Assembly (NCBI GenBank): GCA_024279425.1
Contig: JAJRRO010000038.1
Span: 1 to 64,000 of the forward strand
Direction: 5' to 3'
Length of the DNA: 64,000 nt
Origin: Bacteroidota bacterium
GTDB taxonomy: Bacteria > Bacteroidota > Bacteroidia > Flavobacteriales > Flavobacteriaceae
The position numbers were made by a program, and so were the translations under genes. Numbering within the stretch: position 1 is the stretch's first letter; each line of letters starts with the position of its first letter. Below the pieces are notes generated by a model. It did no database searches, was not told where the DNA came from, and saw only the letters and a program-made list of their open reading frames with translations. This document shows, piece after piece, positions 9,361-16,561 of the stretch.

Positions 9361-9406
9361 TGAAATCTGTACTATCCAAACAATGCGGAATTTAAGATGC
9401 TGTTTA

Positions 9407-9784
9407 ATGGAAAAATTCCCTAGATTTTTAGTTATAGTTTTTGTTTCCTTGCTGTGTTACATTGAAACAGGGTTATTTAATGTTTGGCCATTATATTTGT
9501 TTTCCTCTTTTGAAAACGATTCAAATACTGAAAAAGCAAACTATTATTCTGAATCTTTAACTAACCAGAAAGGGCATACTTTACTGCATACAAATTTCCA
9601 ATTCGCCGCTGATGATACCGAGCCCGCTACGATTAAAAATATTTTTAACAACTTCTCAGCAAGAGCCCAAACGAAACAACAATTATTCTTAAATGCATTG
9701 GCCCAATACTTGGTCAATTCAAGAAATTTACCAATTAGGTTTGAGAAAACCGACATCATTTTCCCTTTCCATAATTTTTGGTAA
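9407..9784 (+). CDS. Hypothetical membrane-anchored or exported protein
   Basis: About 125 residues from the ATG at 9407 (MEKFPRFLVIVF); the frame also opens at 9383, but the later start places the hydrophobic segment correctly at the N-terminus. One membrane helix or signal peptide (about residues 6-30) precedes a polar region (TNQKGHTLLHTNFQFAADD, LNALAQYLVNSRNLPIRFEK) and an aromatic end (FPFHNFW). No family recognised. It lies between the Crp/Fnr gene and its decayed copy. Confidence 0.5.
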   Translation: MEKFPRFLVIVFVSLLCYIETGLFNVWPLYLFSSFENDSNTEKANYYSESLTNQKGHTLLHTNFQFAADDTEPATIKNIFNNFSARAQTKQQLFLNALAQYLVNSRNLPIRFEKTDIIFPFHNFW

Positions 9785-9892
9785 TCACGAATAGGTCATT
9801 ATTGGCATTTTTTGATTTTGAAATCGATTTTAACAGGTATCGTTCTTCTTATAAACCTGCTAACTCTTTTGTAAACAATTAACACCTTTAAA

Positions 9893-10393
9893 ATGGACAC
9901 AGGAACAGCCATTATTGTGGTTATTATAATTACCATATGTATTTTGCCATTCATACTGCTGATAAGAGGCAGAAAAATGAAAGAAAAACAACTACTTTCC
10001 TATATTTCAAGTATTGCCCAACAGCACCAAAGTAAATTAACCCAATACGAATTCTGTAGCGATTTTATAATTGGCCTTGATGAGATAGCTAGTCGGGTAT
10101 TTTTCTTAAAAAAGCGCAATGACACCGTAACGTCCAAGCAAATTAACTTTACGAATATTGACAATTGCAAGGTTATTAGAACGTTAAAGACCAAAAACAG
10201 TAACGACCGAAATTACCAGGAAATAGACAAACTTGAATTATGTTTTACGCCCATCACCAAATACCACCCCGACATTTTTTTAGAGTTATATAATTCTAAT
10301 GAAAGAATGCAGCTAGGCATAGAACTCCCATTAATAGAAAAATGGTCAAAAATTGTAAATATCAAAATAATGGAATTAAAAACAGTTGGGTAG
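9893..10393 (+). CDS. Hypothetical protein with one N-terminal membrane helix
   Basis: 166 residues. Residues about 6-26 are a single hydrophobic helix (AIIVVIIITICILPFILLIR) followed by RGRKMKEK, so the rest is probably cytoplasmic. The soluble part is a mixed alpha/beta region resembling a small PH-like or regulatory domain by texture only (SDFIIGLDEIASRVFFLKK, LELCFTPITKYHPDIFLELY). No known family is assigned. It is preceded by about 100 bases without a gene and followed by the crp remnant. Confidence 0.55.
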   Translation: MDTGTAIIVVIIITICILPFILLIRGRKMKEKQLLSYISSIAQQHQSKLTQYEFCSDFIIGLDEIASRVFFLKKRNDTVTSKQINFTNIDNCKVIRTLKTKNSNDRNYQEIDKLELCFTPITKYHPDIFLELYNSNERMQLGIELPLIEKWSKIVNIKIMELKTVG

Positions 10394-10449
10394 ATGGACT
10401 CAAGGAAGTATGAATAAAAGGGAAAAGACATTGGTAAGTCCATTACAAA

Positions 10450-10638
10450 CTTAGAGGGATAACGATTTAAGTCATGAAGACCTGGCCGATGTCTTTTGCA
10501 TTTCAAAAAAAGTTGGTAAGAAGTTTAAAACGATTTAATAATGATGTTATTATTGAAATCGAAAAGAACATTATTCATGTAATGAAAAAAGAGCAGCTTC
10601 TGAAACTCCACAATTTTGAGCTTGCAATCTGGGTTTAA
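10450..10638 (+). pseudogene. Decayed C-terminal half of a Crp/Fnr regulator
   Basis: Reading one frame gives DLSHEDLADVFCISKK. After a one-base slip near 10510 the next frame gives LVRSLKRFNNDVIIEIEKNI and then HVMKKEQLLKLHNFEL, ending at TAA 10636-10638. This aligns along its length with DLSRDDFANLIGTSRE ... LGRSLKQFKDDGIIKTEKRT ... ERLLEFLDLEL of the intact regulator at 8499-9197. The N-terminal sensor domain is missing. It is a frameshifted and truncated duplicate, and the tiny ORF behind it is duplicated in the same order. Confidence 0.75.
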
Positions 10639-10654
10639 TACTAAAACATTCATA

Positions 10655-10759
10655 ATGACACTATCAAAATCTTTTGAGTCTGGCAATGTGGAAGTAACGG
10701 TTGATTATTTGGATGCTTTGGTTGGACTGAATAAAAGAAATTATCAAAACATGAATTAA
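10655..10759 (+). CDS. Tiny ORF, 34 residues, paralogue of the ORF at 9220
   Basis: Starts MTLSKSFESGNVEVTVDYLD and stops after 34 residues. It shares MxLSKSxES and TVxYLDAL with the 46-residue ORF behind the intact Crp/Fnr gene, but its C-terminal half differs and is shorter. It lies 16 bases after the crp remnant and may be a relic itself. Confidence 0.4.
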   Translation: MTLSKSFESGNVEVTVDYLDALVGLNKRNYQNMN

Positions 10760-10793
10760 ATAAAGTAAGTAAAACAAATCTAATAAACTGAAT

Positions 10794-11216
10794 ATGGCAA
10801 TATCTGATCTTTATGAATCTGGGATACGAAAAAATAATCTAATCTATTTTGCTGCTATAGCTAATATGGCCACCATCGACGGCGAAATAAATTTACAAGA
10901 AGAACTACTTCTGAAAAAGTTTGCGTACAAATTGGATATAGCCGAGACCCATTACAATGCGGTAATTAAAAATCCAGCAAAATATCCTATGAGCGTAGTT
11001 CATACCAAAGAAGAACGGTTGGAACATCTGTATGATTTGTTCAGAATGATATTTGCGGACCACGAAATCGATGAACCAGAAGCTAAATTAATCTATAAAT
11101 ACGCTTTGGGAATGGGCTGCTCGGACCAAAGGGCAAAGGACATCATTGCCAAGTCAATTAAACTTTTTAGTGGAAGATTCGACTTTGAGGATTATAAATA
11201 TTTTATAAACAAGTAA
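10794..11216 (+). CDS. TerB-like (tellurite resistance TerB superfamily) protein
   Basis: 140 residues, all helical. The TerB pattern of two repeated acidic helices is visible: AAIANMATIDGEINLQEELL near the N-terminus and LFRMIFADHEIDEPEAKLI about 75 residues later, each with a D-x-E/D-I-x-x-x-E metal-binding-like motif. TerB-like proteins are cytoplasmic or membrane-associated and often sit in stress or accessory regions. No other ter genes are present, so tellurite resistance is not implied. It is followed after six bases by the HD-domain gene, probably in one operon. Confidence 0.7.
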   Translation: MAISDLYESGIRKNNLIYFAAIANMATIDGEINLQEELLLKKFAYKLDIAETHYNAVIKNPAKYPMSVVHTKEERLEHLYDLFRMIFADHEIDEPEAKLIYKYALGMGCSDQRAKDIIAKSIKLFSGRFDFEDYKYFINK

Positions 11217-11222
11217 CTTAGT

Positions 11223-11825
11223 ATGGTTCCCTTAAATCTGGTTTTTTTAAAAGAGGTTAAGTCATACTGCCAGCAGCTACTCTTACAGCAAAGCTGTAGA
11301 AGATTGCCGTTTCATAACCTTGAGCATACACAAGAGGTTGTGAAAAATGTAAAGATTCTTTCTCAAGAGCTTCGTATAGGGGGTGAAAAAACGTTGTTAT
11401 TACAAATTGCCGCTTGGTTTCATGACACAGGTTTTGCAAAAACATATAAAAATCACGAAGAAGGTAGCAAAGAATTTGCATTTGCATTTCTTACTAAAGA
11501 AAGGTTGGATGCCAAATATATTGATTTGATATTGTCTTGCATTGAATCAACCAAAATGCATCAAGAACCCAAAGATATGTATCAAGAAATTCTTTGTGAT
11601 GCAGATATTTTCCATATCAGCACCCCTCATTTTTTTTACAGAAAGTTGCTATTGCGAAAGGAGTGGGAAATTTTTTGCAATCTTAAAGTAACGGATTTAG
11701 AATGGCATCAACTCAATCTTGAGTTTTTACAAAAAAAATTCATTCTTACTCCGGTCGAGAAGTACGGGAAAAAGGGGGGGGGGGAGAATATTGCGAGGGT
11801 TCAACAAATATTGGCTCATTTTTAA
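11223..11825 (+). CDS. HD-domain metal-dependent phosphohydrolase
   Basis: 200 residues. The HD signature is complete: H in FHNLEHTQEV (about residue 40), HD in AAWFHDTGF (about residue 69), H in KNHEEGS and D in LCDADIFH. This family hydrolyses phosphate esters, often nucleotides; the substrate is unknown. An 11-G run at 11774-11784 encodes the Gly-Gly-Gly of KKGGGEN near the C-terminus, so slippage would replace the last 13 or so residues (ENIARVQQILAHF) and move the stop. The core active site lies upstream and would be unaffected. Confidence 0.8.
   Translation: MVPLNLVFLKEVKSYCQQLLLQQSCRRLPFHNLEHTQEVVKNVKILSQELRIGGEKTLLLQIAAWFHDTGFAKTYKNHEEGSKEFAFAFLTKERLDAKYIDLILSCIESTKMHQEPKDMYQEILCDADIFHISTPHFFYRKLLLRKEWEIFCNLKVTDLEWHQLNLEFLQKKFILTPVEKYGKKGGGENIARVQQILAHF
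11774..11784 (+). repeat. Homopolymer of 11 G inside the HD-domain gene
   Basis: Eleven consecutive G preceded by AAAAA, in an otherwise AT-rich region. This length is typical of slipped-strand contingency tracts. Losing one G would extend the protein to a stop at 11878-11880. Confidence 0.9.
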
Positions 11826-11901
11826 CAATAAAAATAGGGTCTCGCTGATAGGTGTTGGTAAATTAGTTGACTATCCGTAGCCAAATCAAAATAGAAAATT
11901 G

Positions 11902-12360
11902 ATGAAAAAAGTATTAGTTGTTTTAGTTCTAGTCTTATTTATTCAGTCTTGTGAAGATAAAAGCCACTTATTGACTAAAAGCCCATGGGGGTTGTACCAT
12001 AGATTCGCTTATGATTTTGATAATCCCCAAAACATTATTCAAAACACATACTTTAAAAAATCTGGAAAACAACTGATTCTACAATTTAACATTGATAGAA
12101 CAGTAAATATTAATGAAAATAATGGAGATAAGCATACAACAACAAAATGGGCATGGTCATCAACCGAAAAAGAATCAATGATAATTCATGATTTTGGTGA
12201 TTCAGGAAAATATACTGTTTCGCAACTGGACTCTAAAAAACTAACTCTGACCAAAACATACTTAAAATCCGGAACTGTTGAAATTTTATATTTAAAGCAT
12301 TTCGACGACAATGAATGGGAGGATGCTATAGTTGAAAAGCTAAACCAATCTATTAAATGA
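11902..12360 (+). CDS. Predicted lipoprotein, function unknown
   Basis: About 152 residues from the ATG at 11902 (a TTG directly before it is in frame). The signal MKKVLVVLVLVLFIQSC has a lipobox-like LFIQSC with the Cys at residue 17, so it is probably a lipid-anchored periplasmic or outer-membrane protein. The rest is beta-rich (KQLILQFNIDRTVNI, ESMIIHDFGDSGKYTVSQLD, KLTLTKTYLKSGTVEILYLK), like the small lipocalin-type lipoproteins of Bacteroidota, but no family is confirmed. Confidence 0.6.
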   Translation: MKKVLVVLVLVLFIQSCEDKSHLLTKSPWGLYHRFAYDFDNPQNIIQNTYFKKSGKQLILQFNIDRTVNINENNGDKHTTTKWAWSSTEKESMIIHDFGDSGKYTVSQLDSKKLTLTKTYLKSGTVEILYLKHFDDNEWEDAIVEKLNQSIK

Positions 12361-13053
12361 GTTAACTAAAAATTAATACAGAGTCAACCTAAGTTCGAAG
12401 TACCAATGCTCGATATTAGTGTTTTAACGAACGGGTTGAAGGAAGAATTCTTATACATTAATGCAATAGATTTTTTTAAATAGTGAAGGTATTTGTTATG
12501 GTGATTTTAAACCACACCAATTACTTTTCTGGGTACGCTACTGTACTTCAATGTTTTGCCAATAAGGTTATCCCATTTCAACGATTTTACCAATGATCGG
12601 CTGATTATTACAGCATTTTGTTTATCATAATAGTGGACTATTTATTTTGCTTTCATCATCTTGATATTTGCGAATTACTAACAAAATCCAAACCAATACA
12701 AAGAATATTCATTGCTAATCGCAATACAGTCCCAAACAAACATTGGACATACGCAGAAAGTGTCCCATTATTGGTCTCTTTTAATATTCTCGTTAATTTA
12801 CCTTTTATAAGACCCCTTTTTCAAAACCATATACTGTCACTAAGTTAGATTTGTTGCCAATATATAGTTTTAGTTTCTTGCCCTGAACTACATAATATCA
12901 GTAAAAAAAGTCCACATATCGACTCCTTCAAAAAGAACTCTCACATATCAATCCCTATTATTCTCTCTATTAGCAAATCCCATATGAATATAGAAATTTA
13001 GAGTCTATTGAAAAGTATTGGCTGCTAAATTCTAAATTGAAAAACCTACCATT
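12361..13053. other. Gene-poor stretch with one short relic-like frame
   Basis: No convincing gene. An open frame without a start codon at 12511-12630 (plus) reads like a piece of a membrane protein (ITFLGTLLYFNVLPIRLSHF, then NDFTNDRLIITAF). A 76-codon frame at 12618-12848 has low-complexity composition and no recognisable features. The stretch is probably decayed DNA upstream of the ruined hip locus. Confidence 0.45.
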
Positions 13054-13192
13054 ATCACAGTAAAATGTGATTTCTAATCACCTTCACTCCTCACAATATG
13101 ATTTCAACCTCATAATCCTATTATAATGTGATTTTTGTTGTAAATATCAAATTATACAACTTTTTTTCGCCTAAATCACACTATAGTGTCAA
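13054..13192 (+). promoter_or_regulatory. Probable HipB operators
   Basis: A perfect ATCACA-N6-TGTGAT palindrome lies at 13054-13071. A half-conserved version (ATCCTA-N6-TGTGAT) is at 13115-13132 and a third (ATCACA-CTATAG-TGTCAA) at 13175-13192. The third overlaps the GTG start of hipB at 13186. Repeated operators of identical geometry before hipB fit autoregulation by the encoded repressor (known for HipB-type antitoxins; inferred here). Confidence 0.55.
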
Positions 13193-13392
13193 AAATAAGG
13201 ATAGGAAATAGCATCAAAGCGCGTCGAAAAGCGCTTAGGGTAACACAACTACAATCGGCCGAACTTGCTGGTATAAGTGTAAATACGCTCTATAAAATTG
13301 AACGTGGGCAGGCAAATCCCACCCTTGAGACTTTGGATGGGATTGCGGATGTCTTGGGAATGGAAGTATGCCTGGAAGTAAAGAAATTATAA
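13186..13392 (+). CDS. hipB: HipB-like XRE-family antitoxin/regulator
   Basis: 68 residues from a GTG start. A complete Cro/CI helix-turn-helix is visible (RKALRVTQLQSAELAGISVN, TLYKIERGQANPTLETLDGI). This is the DNA-binding antitoxin of HipBA or HipBST systems. It is followed after 9 bases by a HipA N-terminal-subdomain frame and then by the start of a HipA kinase, both broken. HipB itself looks intact and may survive as an orphan repressor. Confidence 0.85.
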   Translation: MSKIRIGNSIKARRKALRVTQLQSAELAGISVNTLYKIERGQANPTLETLDGIADVLGMEVCLEVKKL

Positions 13393-13401
13393 ATCAATCA
13401 T

Positions 13402-13730
13402 ATGAGGCAGGCCAAGATATTTTTTAAGGGAAAAGAAGCCGGCATACTTACCCAGAATGATGATGGAAGTTTTAGATATCGGTACAACGACCAATGGATT
13501 GTTGATACCGCTAAACCACCTATTAGCCTAACTTTGCCCAAAACCGAACAGGGGTACCGTTCAGAACATCTTTTCCCTTTTTTTTTATGCTACCAGAAGG
13601 GACAAATAAACAAGTGGTGTGCAGACATATGCGAATCGACAAAAATGACCATTTCGGGCTATTGCTTACAACAGCTCGTTATGACACCATAGGCGCTGTA
13701 ACCGTTAAGAAAATTGAGGAACCTATATGA
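13402..13730 (+). pseudogene. hipS: HipS-like (HipA N-terminal subdomain) gene, frameshifted at a T9 tract
   Basis: The first frame gives MRQAKIFFKGKEAGILTQND ... QGYRSEHLFPFF and then goes wrong. The next frame resumes with MLPEGTNKQVVCRHMRIDKN, then DHFGLLLTTARYDTIGAVTV, and stops at TGA 13728-13730. Together they make a normal HipA N-terminal domain of about 109 residues. The join is in nine consecutive T (13578-13586); ten would restore the frame. The stop overlaps the next ATG (ATGA), as expected for translationally coupled hipS-hipT. Either phase-variable or dead. Confidence 0.75.
13578..13586 (+). repeat. T9 homopolymer at the hipS frameshift
   Basis: Nine T between CCC and ATG; one extra T joins the two halves of the HipA N-terminal domain. 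Confidence 0.8.
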
Positions 13731-13897
13731 GCTTATCGATAGTAAAATATTGTCCCGGTACTTTGACGCAGGGATATGATACCTACAGCACGACTTGCCT
13801 AAGGCGATTGTTCAATGGAAGGAAAGTTAATCATATGTTGCCGTATGATTCCCCGGCCAGTGATCAGGAAACGGATAAACTTTTTAGAGGTCAGTAG
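13727..13897 (+). pseudogene. hipT: HipT/HipA kinase, N-terminal fragment
   Basis: 56 residues from an ATG overlapping the hipS stop. The pattern CPGTLTQGYDTYSTTCLRRL followed by NHMLPYDSP matches the start of stand-alone HipA-kinase proteins (HipT), which begin with a Cys-containing turn and an LPY motif. The frame stops at 13895 inside a hairpin; more than 200 residues including the whole kinase active site are missing. No continuation was found downstream, so this is a deletion remnant. Confidence 0.6.
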
Positions 13898-13913
13898 CTA
13901 GTTACTGACCTCT
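13886..13913 (+). terminator. Inverted repeat at the end of the hip fragment
   Basis: Perfect 11-base arms AGAGGTCAGTA and TACTGACCTCT around a 6-base loop. It contains the stop codon of the hipT fragment. It is followed by an AT-rich stretch but no long T run, so it may be a weak terminator or a deletion/insertion scar. Confidence 0.45.
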
Positions 13914-14040
13914 ATAATTATTTAACGAATATCGTGAAAAAATCGCTGCTAATAAATTCAAATGTGCTTAATGTAAAGTCACAATGATAACCAATTTAGA
14001 AATCTGCACCTGTCAAAATTTGTCCTTTGTCATATAAAAA

Positions 14041-14068
14041 TTACATTTCTAAGAAATCAGAAATGTAA
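14041..14068. repeat. Inverted repeat in non-coding DNA
   Basis: TTACATTTCT and AGAAATGTAA, perfect 10-base arms with an 8-base spacer, between the hip fragments and tRNA-Leu. No gene is near enough to assign it. Confidence 0.4.
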
Positions 14069-14149
14069 AGCTCATTAGAAGTTGCTGATCACACTAAACT
14101 TAATGGACTAGATAAATTACCGAATGTTTGACCATTGTTTGACCAAAAT

Positions 14150-14178
14150 AAAAAAGCCGACTTCTAAAAGTCGGCTTT
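14150..14178 (-). terminator. Rho-independent terminator of tRNA-Leu
   Basis: On the minus strand AAAGCCGACTT-TTAG-AAGTCGGCTTT followed by TTTTATTTT, an 11-base-pair stem with a T run, ten bases beyond the tRNA 3' end. Confidence 0.85.
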
Positions 14179-14187
14179 CGCTTGTTG

Positions 14188-14269
14188 TACGGGCGGAGAG
14201 ACTCGAACTCTCACACCTTTCGGCACTAGATCCTAAGTCTAGCGTGTCTACCAATTCCACCACGCCCGC
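14188..14269 (-). tRNA. tRNA-Leu, anticodon UAG
   Basis: Minus-strand sequence begins GCGGGCGTGGTGGAATTGG and ends CGCCCGT plus A73. The acceptor stem GCGGGCG/CGCCCGT pairs completely (one G-U). The anticodon stem CTAGA/TCTAG encloses the loop CTTAGGA, giving anticodon TAG. A long variable arm (TGCCGAAAGGTGTG) and the TTCGAGT T-loop fit a class II leucine tRNA. CCA is not encoded. Confidence 0.95.
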
Positions 14270-14391
14270 ATTTAAATTTAGACCAAGGTCCTTATAATTG
14301 GGATGCAAATATAAAGCAAAATTTCAATTTAGAATACACTCCCTTTAAAAAGTTCTTTTCGTAATTTTGGGTATACTTCAAAGCCATCTCA

Positions 14392-15780
14392 ATGCAAAGC
14401 AGTAAAGACTATGTAAATCAGCATAAAGACCGATTTATCACCGAACTTATTGAACTCCTGAAAATACCTTCCATCAGCGCAGATTCGGCCTTTTCGCAAG
14501 ATGTACTCAAAACGGCCGAGGCCGTTGAAAAGGCACTTATCGATGCCGGCTGCGATGCTGTTGAACTTTGTGAAACTGATGGCTACCCCATTATTTATGG
14601 CAAAAAAATAGTGGATTCAAATTTACCAACGGTACTGGTCTATGGCCACTATGATGTTCAACCACCTGACCCCATGGAACTTTGGGATTCCCCTCCTTTT
14701 GAGCCCGTCGTGAAAGAAACCGATCTACATCCCGAAGGGGCTATTTTTGCACGCGGTTCCAGTGATGACAAAGGGCAAATGTACATGCATGTAAAGGCCT
14801 TGGAGTTTATGGTTAAAACAGACCAACTTCCCTGCAATGTTAAATTCATGATTGAGGGGGAGGAAGAGGTTGGTAGTGTTAACATTGCAACCTATGTGGC
14901 CAACAATAAGGAAAAATTAAAAAACGATGTAATTCTGATTTCAGATACAGGAATGATCGCCAAGGAGTCCCCCTCAATAACAACGGGACTTCGAGGTCTA
15001 AGTTATGTTGAAGTAGAGGTGACGGGTCCTAATCGAGATTTACATTCGGGCCTTTATGGAGGGGCAGTTGCCAATCCGATTAATATACTATCCAAAATGA
15101 TTGCATCCTTACATGATGCAAACAACCATATTACCATTCCCGGCTTTTATGATAAGGTAGAAGAACTCTCCAAAGAGGAAAGAGCCGAAATGGCCAAGGC
15201 CCCTTTTGACCTCGGTGAATACCAAAATGCACTGGATATCGAAAGTATTTATGGAGAGAAAGGATACACCACCAATGAAAGAAACTCCATTCGTCCTACT
15301 CTGGATGTTAATGGTATTTGGGGGGGGTATATGGGTGAAGGAGCAAAAACAGTAATTGCCAGTAAAGCACATGCCAAAATATCAATGCGATTGGTTCCCC
15401 ATCAAGATTGGCATGAAATCACCACACTTTTTGAAACGCATTTTACAAGTCTAGCTCCAAAGGGAGTCAAAATAAAGATCACTCCTCATCATGGAGGGCA
15501 GGGTTATGTTACCCCTATTGATACCGTCGCCTACCGGGCCGCTGCCAAGGCTTACGAAGCCACATTTGGTAAAACGCCGATACCCCAACGTAGCGGAGGT
15601 AGTATTCCCATAGTTTCCCTTTTCGAAAAGGAATTGGGCAGTAAGACCATTTTAATGGGTTTTGGGCTGGATAGTGATGCTATTCACTCCCCCAATGAGC
15701 ATTTCGGGATTTGGAACTACTTGAAGGGCATTGAAACCATCCCCTATTTCTTTAAGTTTTTTACGGAAATGAAGGCCTAA
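14392..15780 (+). CDS. M20 family dipeptidase
   Basis: 462 residues, full length for carnosinase-like M20 metallopeptidases, cytosolic two-zinc enzymes cleaving dipeptides. Visible zinc and catalytic residues: His and Asp in VYGHYDVQPP, Asp in GSSDDKGQ, the Glu pair in IEGEEEVGS, Asp in ISDTG and His in DAIHSPNEHF. The dimerisation (lid) domain lies in the middle (RDLHSGLYGG). It stands alone on the plus strand, divergent from tRNA-Leu. Confidence 0.92.
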   Translation: MQSSKDYVNQHKDRFITELIELLKIPSISADSAFSQDVLKTAEAVEKALIDAGCDAVELCETDGYPIIYGKKIVDSNLPTVLVYGHYDVQPPDPMELWDSPPFEPVVKETDLHPEGAIFARGSSDDKGQMYMHVKALEFMVKTDQLPCNVKFMIEGEEEVGSVNIATYVANNKEKLKNDVILISDTGMIAKESPSITTGLRGLSYVEVEVTGPNRDLHSGLYGGAVANPINILSKMIASLHDANNHITIPGFYDKVEELSKEERAEMAKAPFDLGEYQNALDIESIYGEKGYTTNERNSIRPTLDVNGIWGGYMGEGAKTVIASKAHAKISMRLVPHQDWHEITTLFETHFTSLAPKGVKIKITPHHGGQGYVTPIDTVAYRAAAKAYEATFGKTPIPQRSGGSIPIVSLFEKELGSKTILMGFGLDSDAIHSPNEHFGIWNYLKGIETIPYFFKFFTEMKA

Positions 15781-15838
15781 ACAAGCGTTAAGCGTTAAGC
15801 AAAAAAATAAGATTCGTGGGCTAAAAGTTACCCGATTA

Positions 15839-16423
15839 CTAAATCTTCTTCACGTATTTGGTAATGATAACAATCTGAGTAGGACCAACTTTACCCTCAA
15901 TAAATTCAGCGTTTTCTCGATCCAAAGAAATACGACGTACTGCCGTTCCTTGCTTAGCGACCATACTTGACCCTTTTACCTTTAAATCTTTTACAAGTAC
16001 AACGCTATCACCATTTTGCAAAACAACCCCGTTTACATCCCTATGGATTATTTTTTCACTGTCATCCACACCCTCTCCTGTTGCTTGTGCCCATTTTAGG
16101 GTGTCATCTTCCAAATAGAGCATGTCCAACAAATCCTGGGGCCAACCTTCAGCTTTTAAACGAGAAAGCATTCTCCAAGCTACAGCCTGTACAGCCCTAT
16201 GTTCACTCCACATACTATCATTTAAACAACGCCAGTGATTGGCTTCTGTAATATCTGGGTTTTCTATTTGACCGATACAAGTTGCGCAAGCCAATATGCT
16301 ACTATCCACTCCTGTTACAGAAGTTGGTGGCACTTCATATACCTTTAAACCATCTGTTGCTGTACACAATTCGCACTTTGAATCACTTCGCGATTGTAAA
16401 TCTTCCAATACACCCATTGCCAA
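15839..16423 (-). CDS. PhnA family zinc-ribbon protein
   Basis: 194 residues. The N-terminal zinc ribbon has CELC and CATC, and the C-terminal region is the PhnA domain (DVNGVVLQNGDSVVLVKDLK, VKGSSMVAKQGTAVRRI). Despite the name alkylphosphonate operon protein, PhnA is not part of C-P lyase; no phn genes are nearby and its cellular role is poorly known. A truncated relative of its N-terminus is at 214-414. Confidence 0.88.
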   Translation of the reverse strand: MAMGVLEDLQSRSDSKCELCTATDGLKVYEVPPTSVTGVDSSILACATCIGQIENPDITEANHWRCLNDSMWSEHRAVQAVAWRMLSRLKAEGWPQDLLDMLYLEDDTLKWAQATGEGVDDSEKIIHRDVNGVVLQNGDSVVLVKDLKVKGSSMVAKQGTAVRRISLDRENAEFIEGKVGPTQIVIITKYVKKI

Positions 16424-16497
16424 TTTTTAAGTACTGCAATATTACAGTATTCCTTTGTGCATTTTCATTCCAATTGTAAAAAATCAAATCATTTTAC

Positions 16498-16559
16498 TCT
16501 ACATTTGTAGAATTAAAATATTTATTCTATGTTTGTAGAAGTAATTCTAAAAGCGTAGA
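16498..16559 (+). promoter_or_regulatory. Three BlaI-type operators over the blaI promoter (first unit)
   Basis: TCTACA-TT-TGTAGA at 16498-16511 is a perfect dyad. TCTATG-TT-TGTAGA (16526-16539) and TCTAAA-AG-CGTAGA (16546-16559) are close copies. The -33 TTG (16505-16507) lies in operator 1 and the -7 TATGTTTG (16528-16535) in operator 2, 20 bases apart. Bound repressor would cover both promoter elements. The ATG of blaI follows at 16562. Confidence 0.75.
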
Positions 16560-16561
16560 AC

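Noticed and set aside
10794-11216. Tellurite resistance operon
   Set aside because: Only a single TerB-like protein is present; no terC, terD or terZ genes.
12618-12848. Plus-strand frame of 76 codons in the gene-poor stretch
   Set aside because: No recognisable protein features, and it lies in DNA with other signs of decay.
14117-14308. Open reading frame of 63 codons on the minus strand containing GVVELVDTLDLGSSAERCES
   Set aside because: It is the chance translation of tRNA-Leu and its terminator.
15839-16423. PhnA as evidence for phosphonate use
   Set aside because: No C-P lyase genes are present; PhnA is not part of that enzyme.
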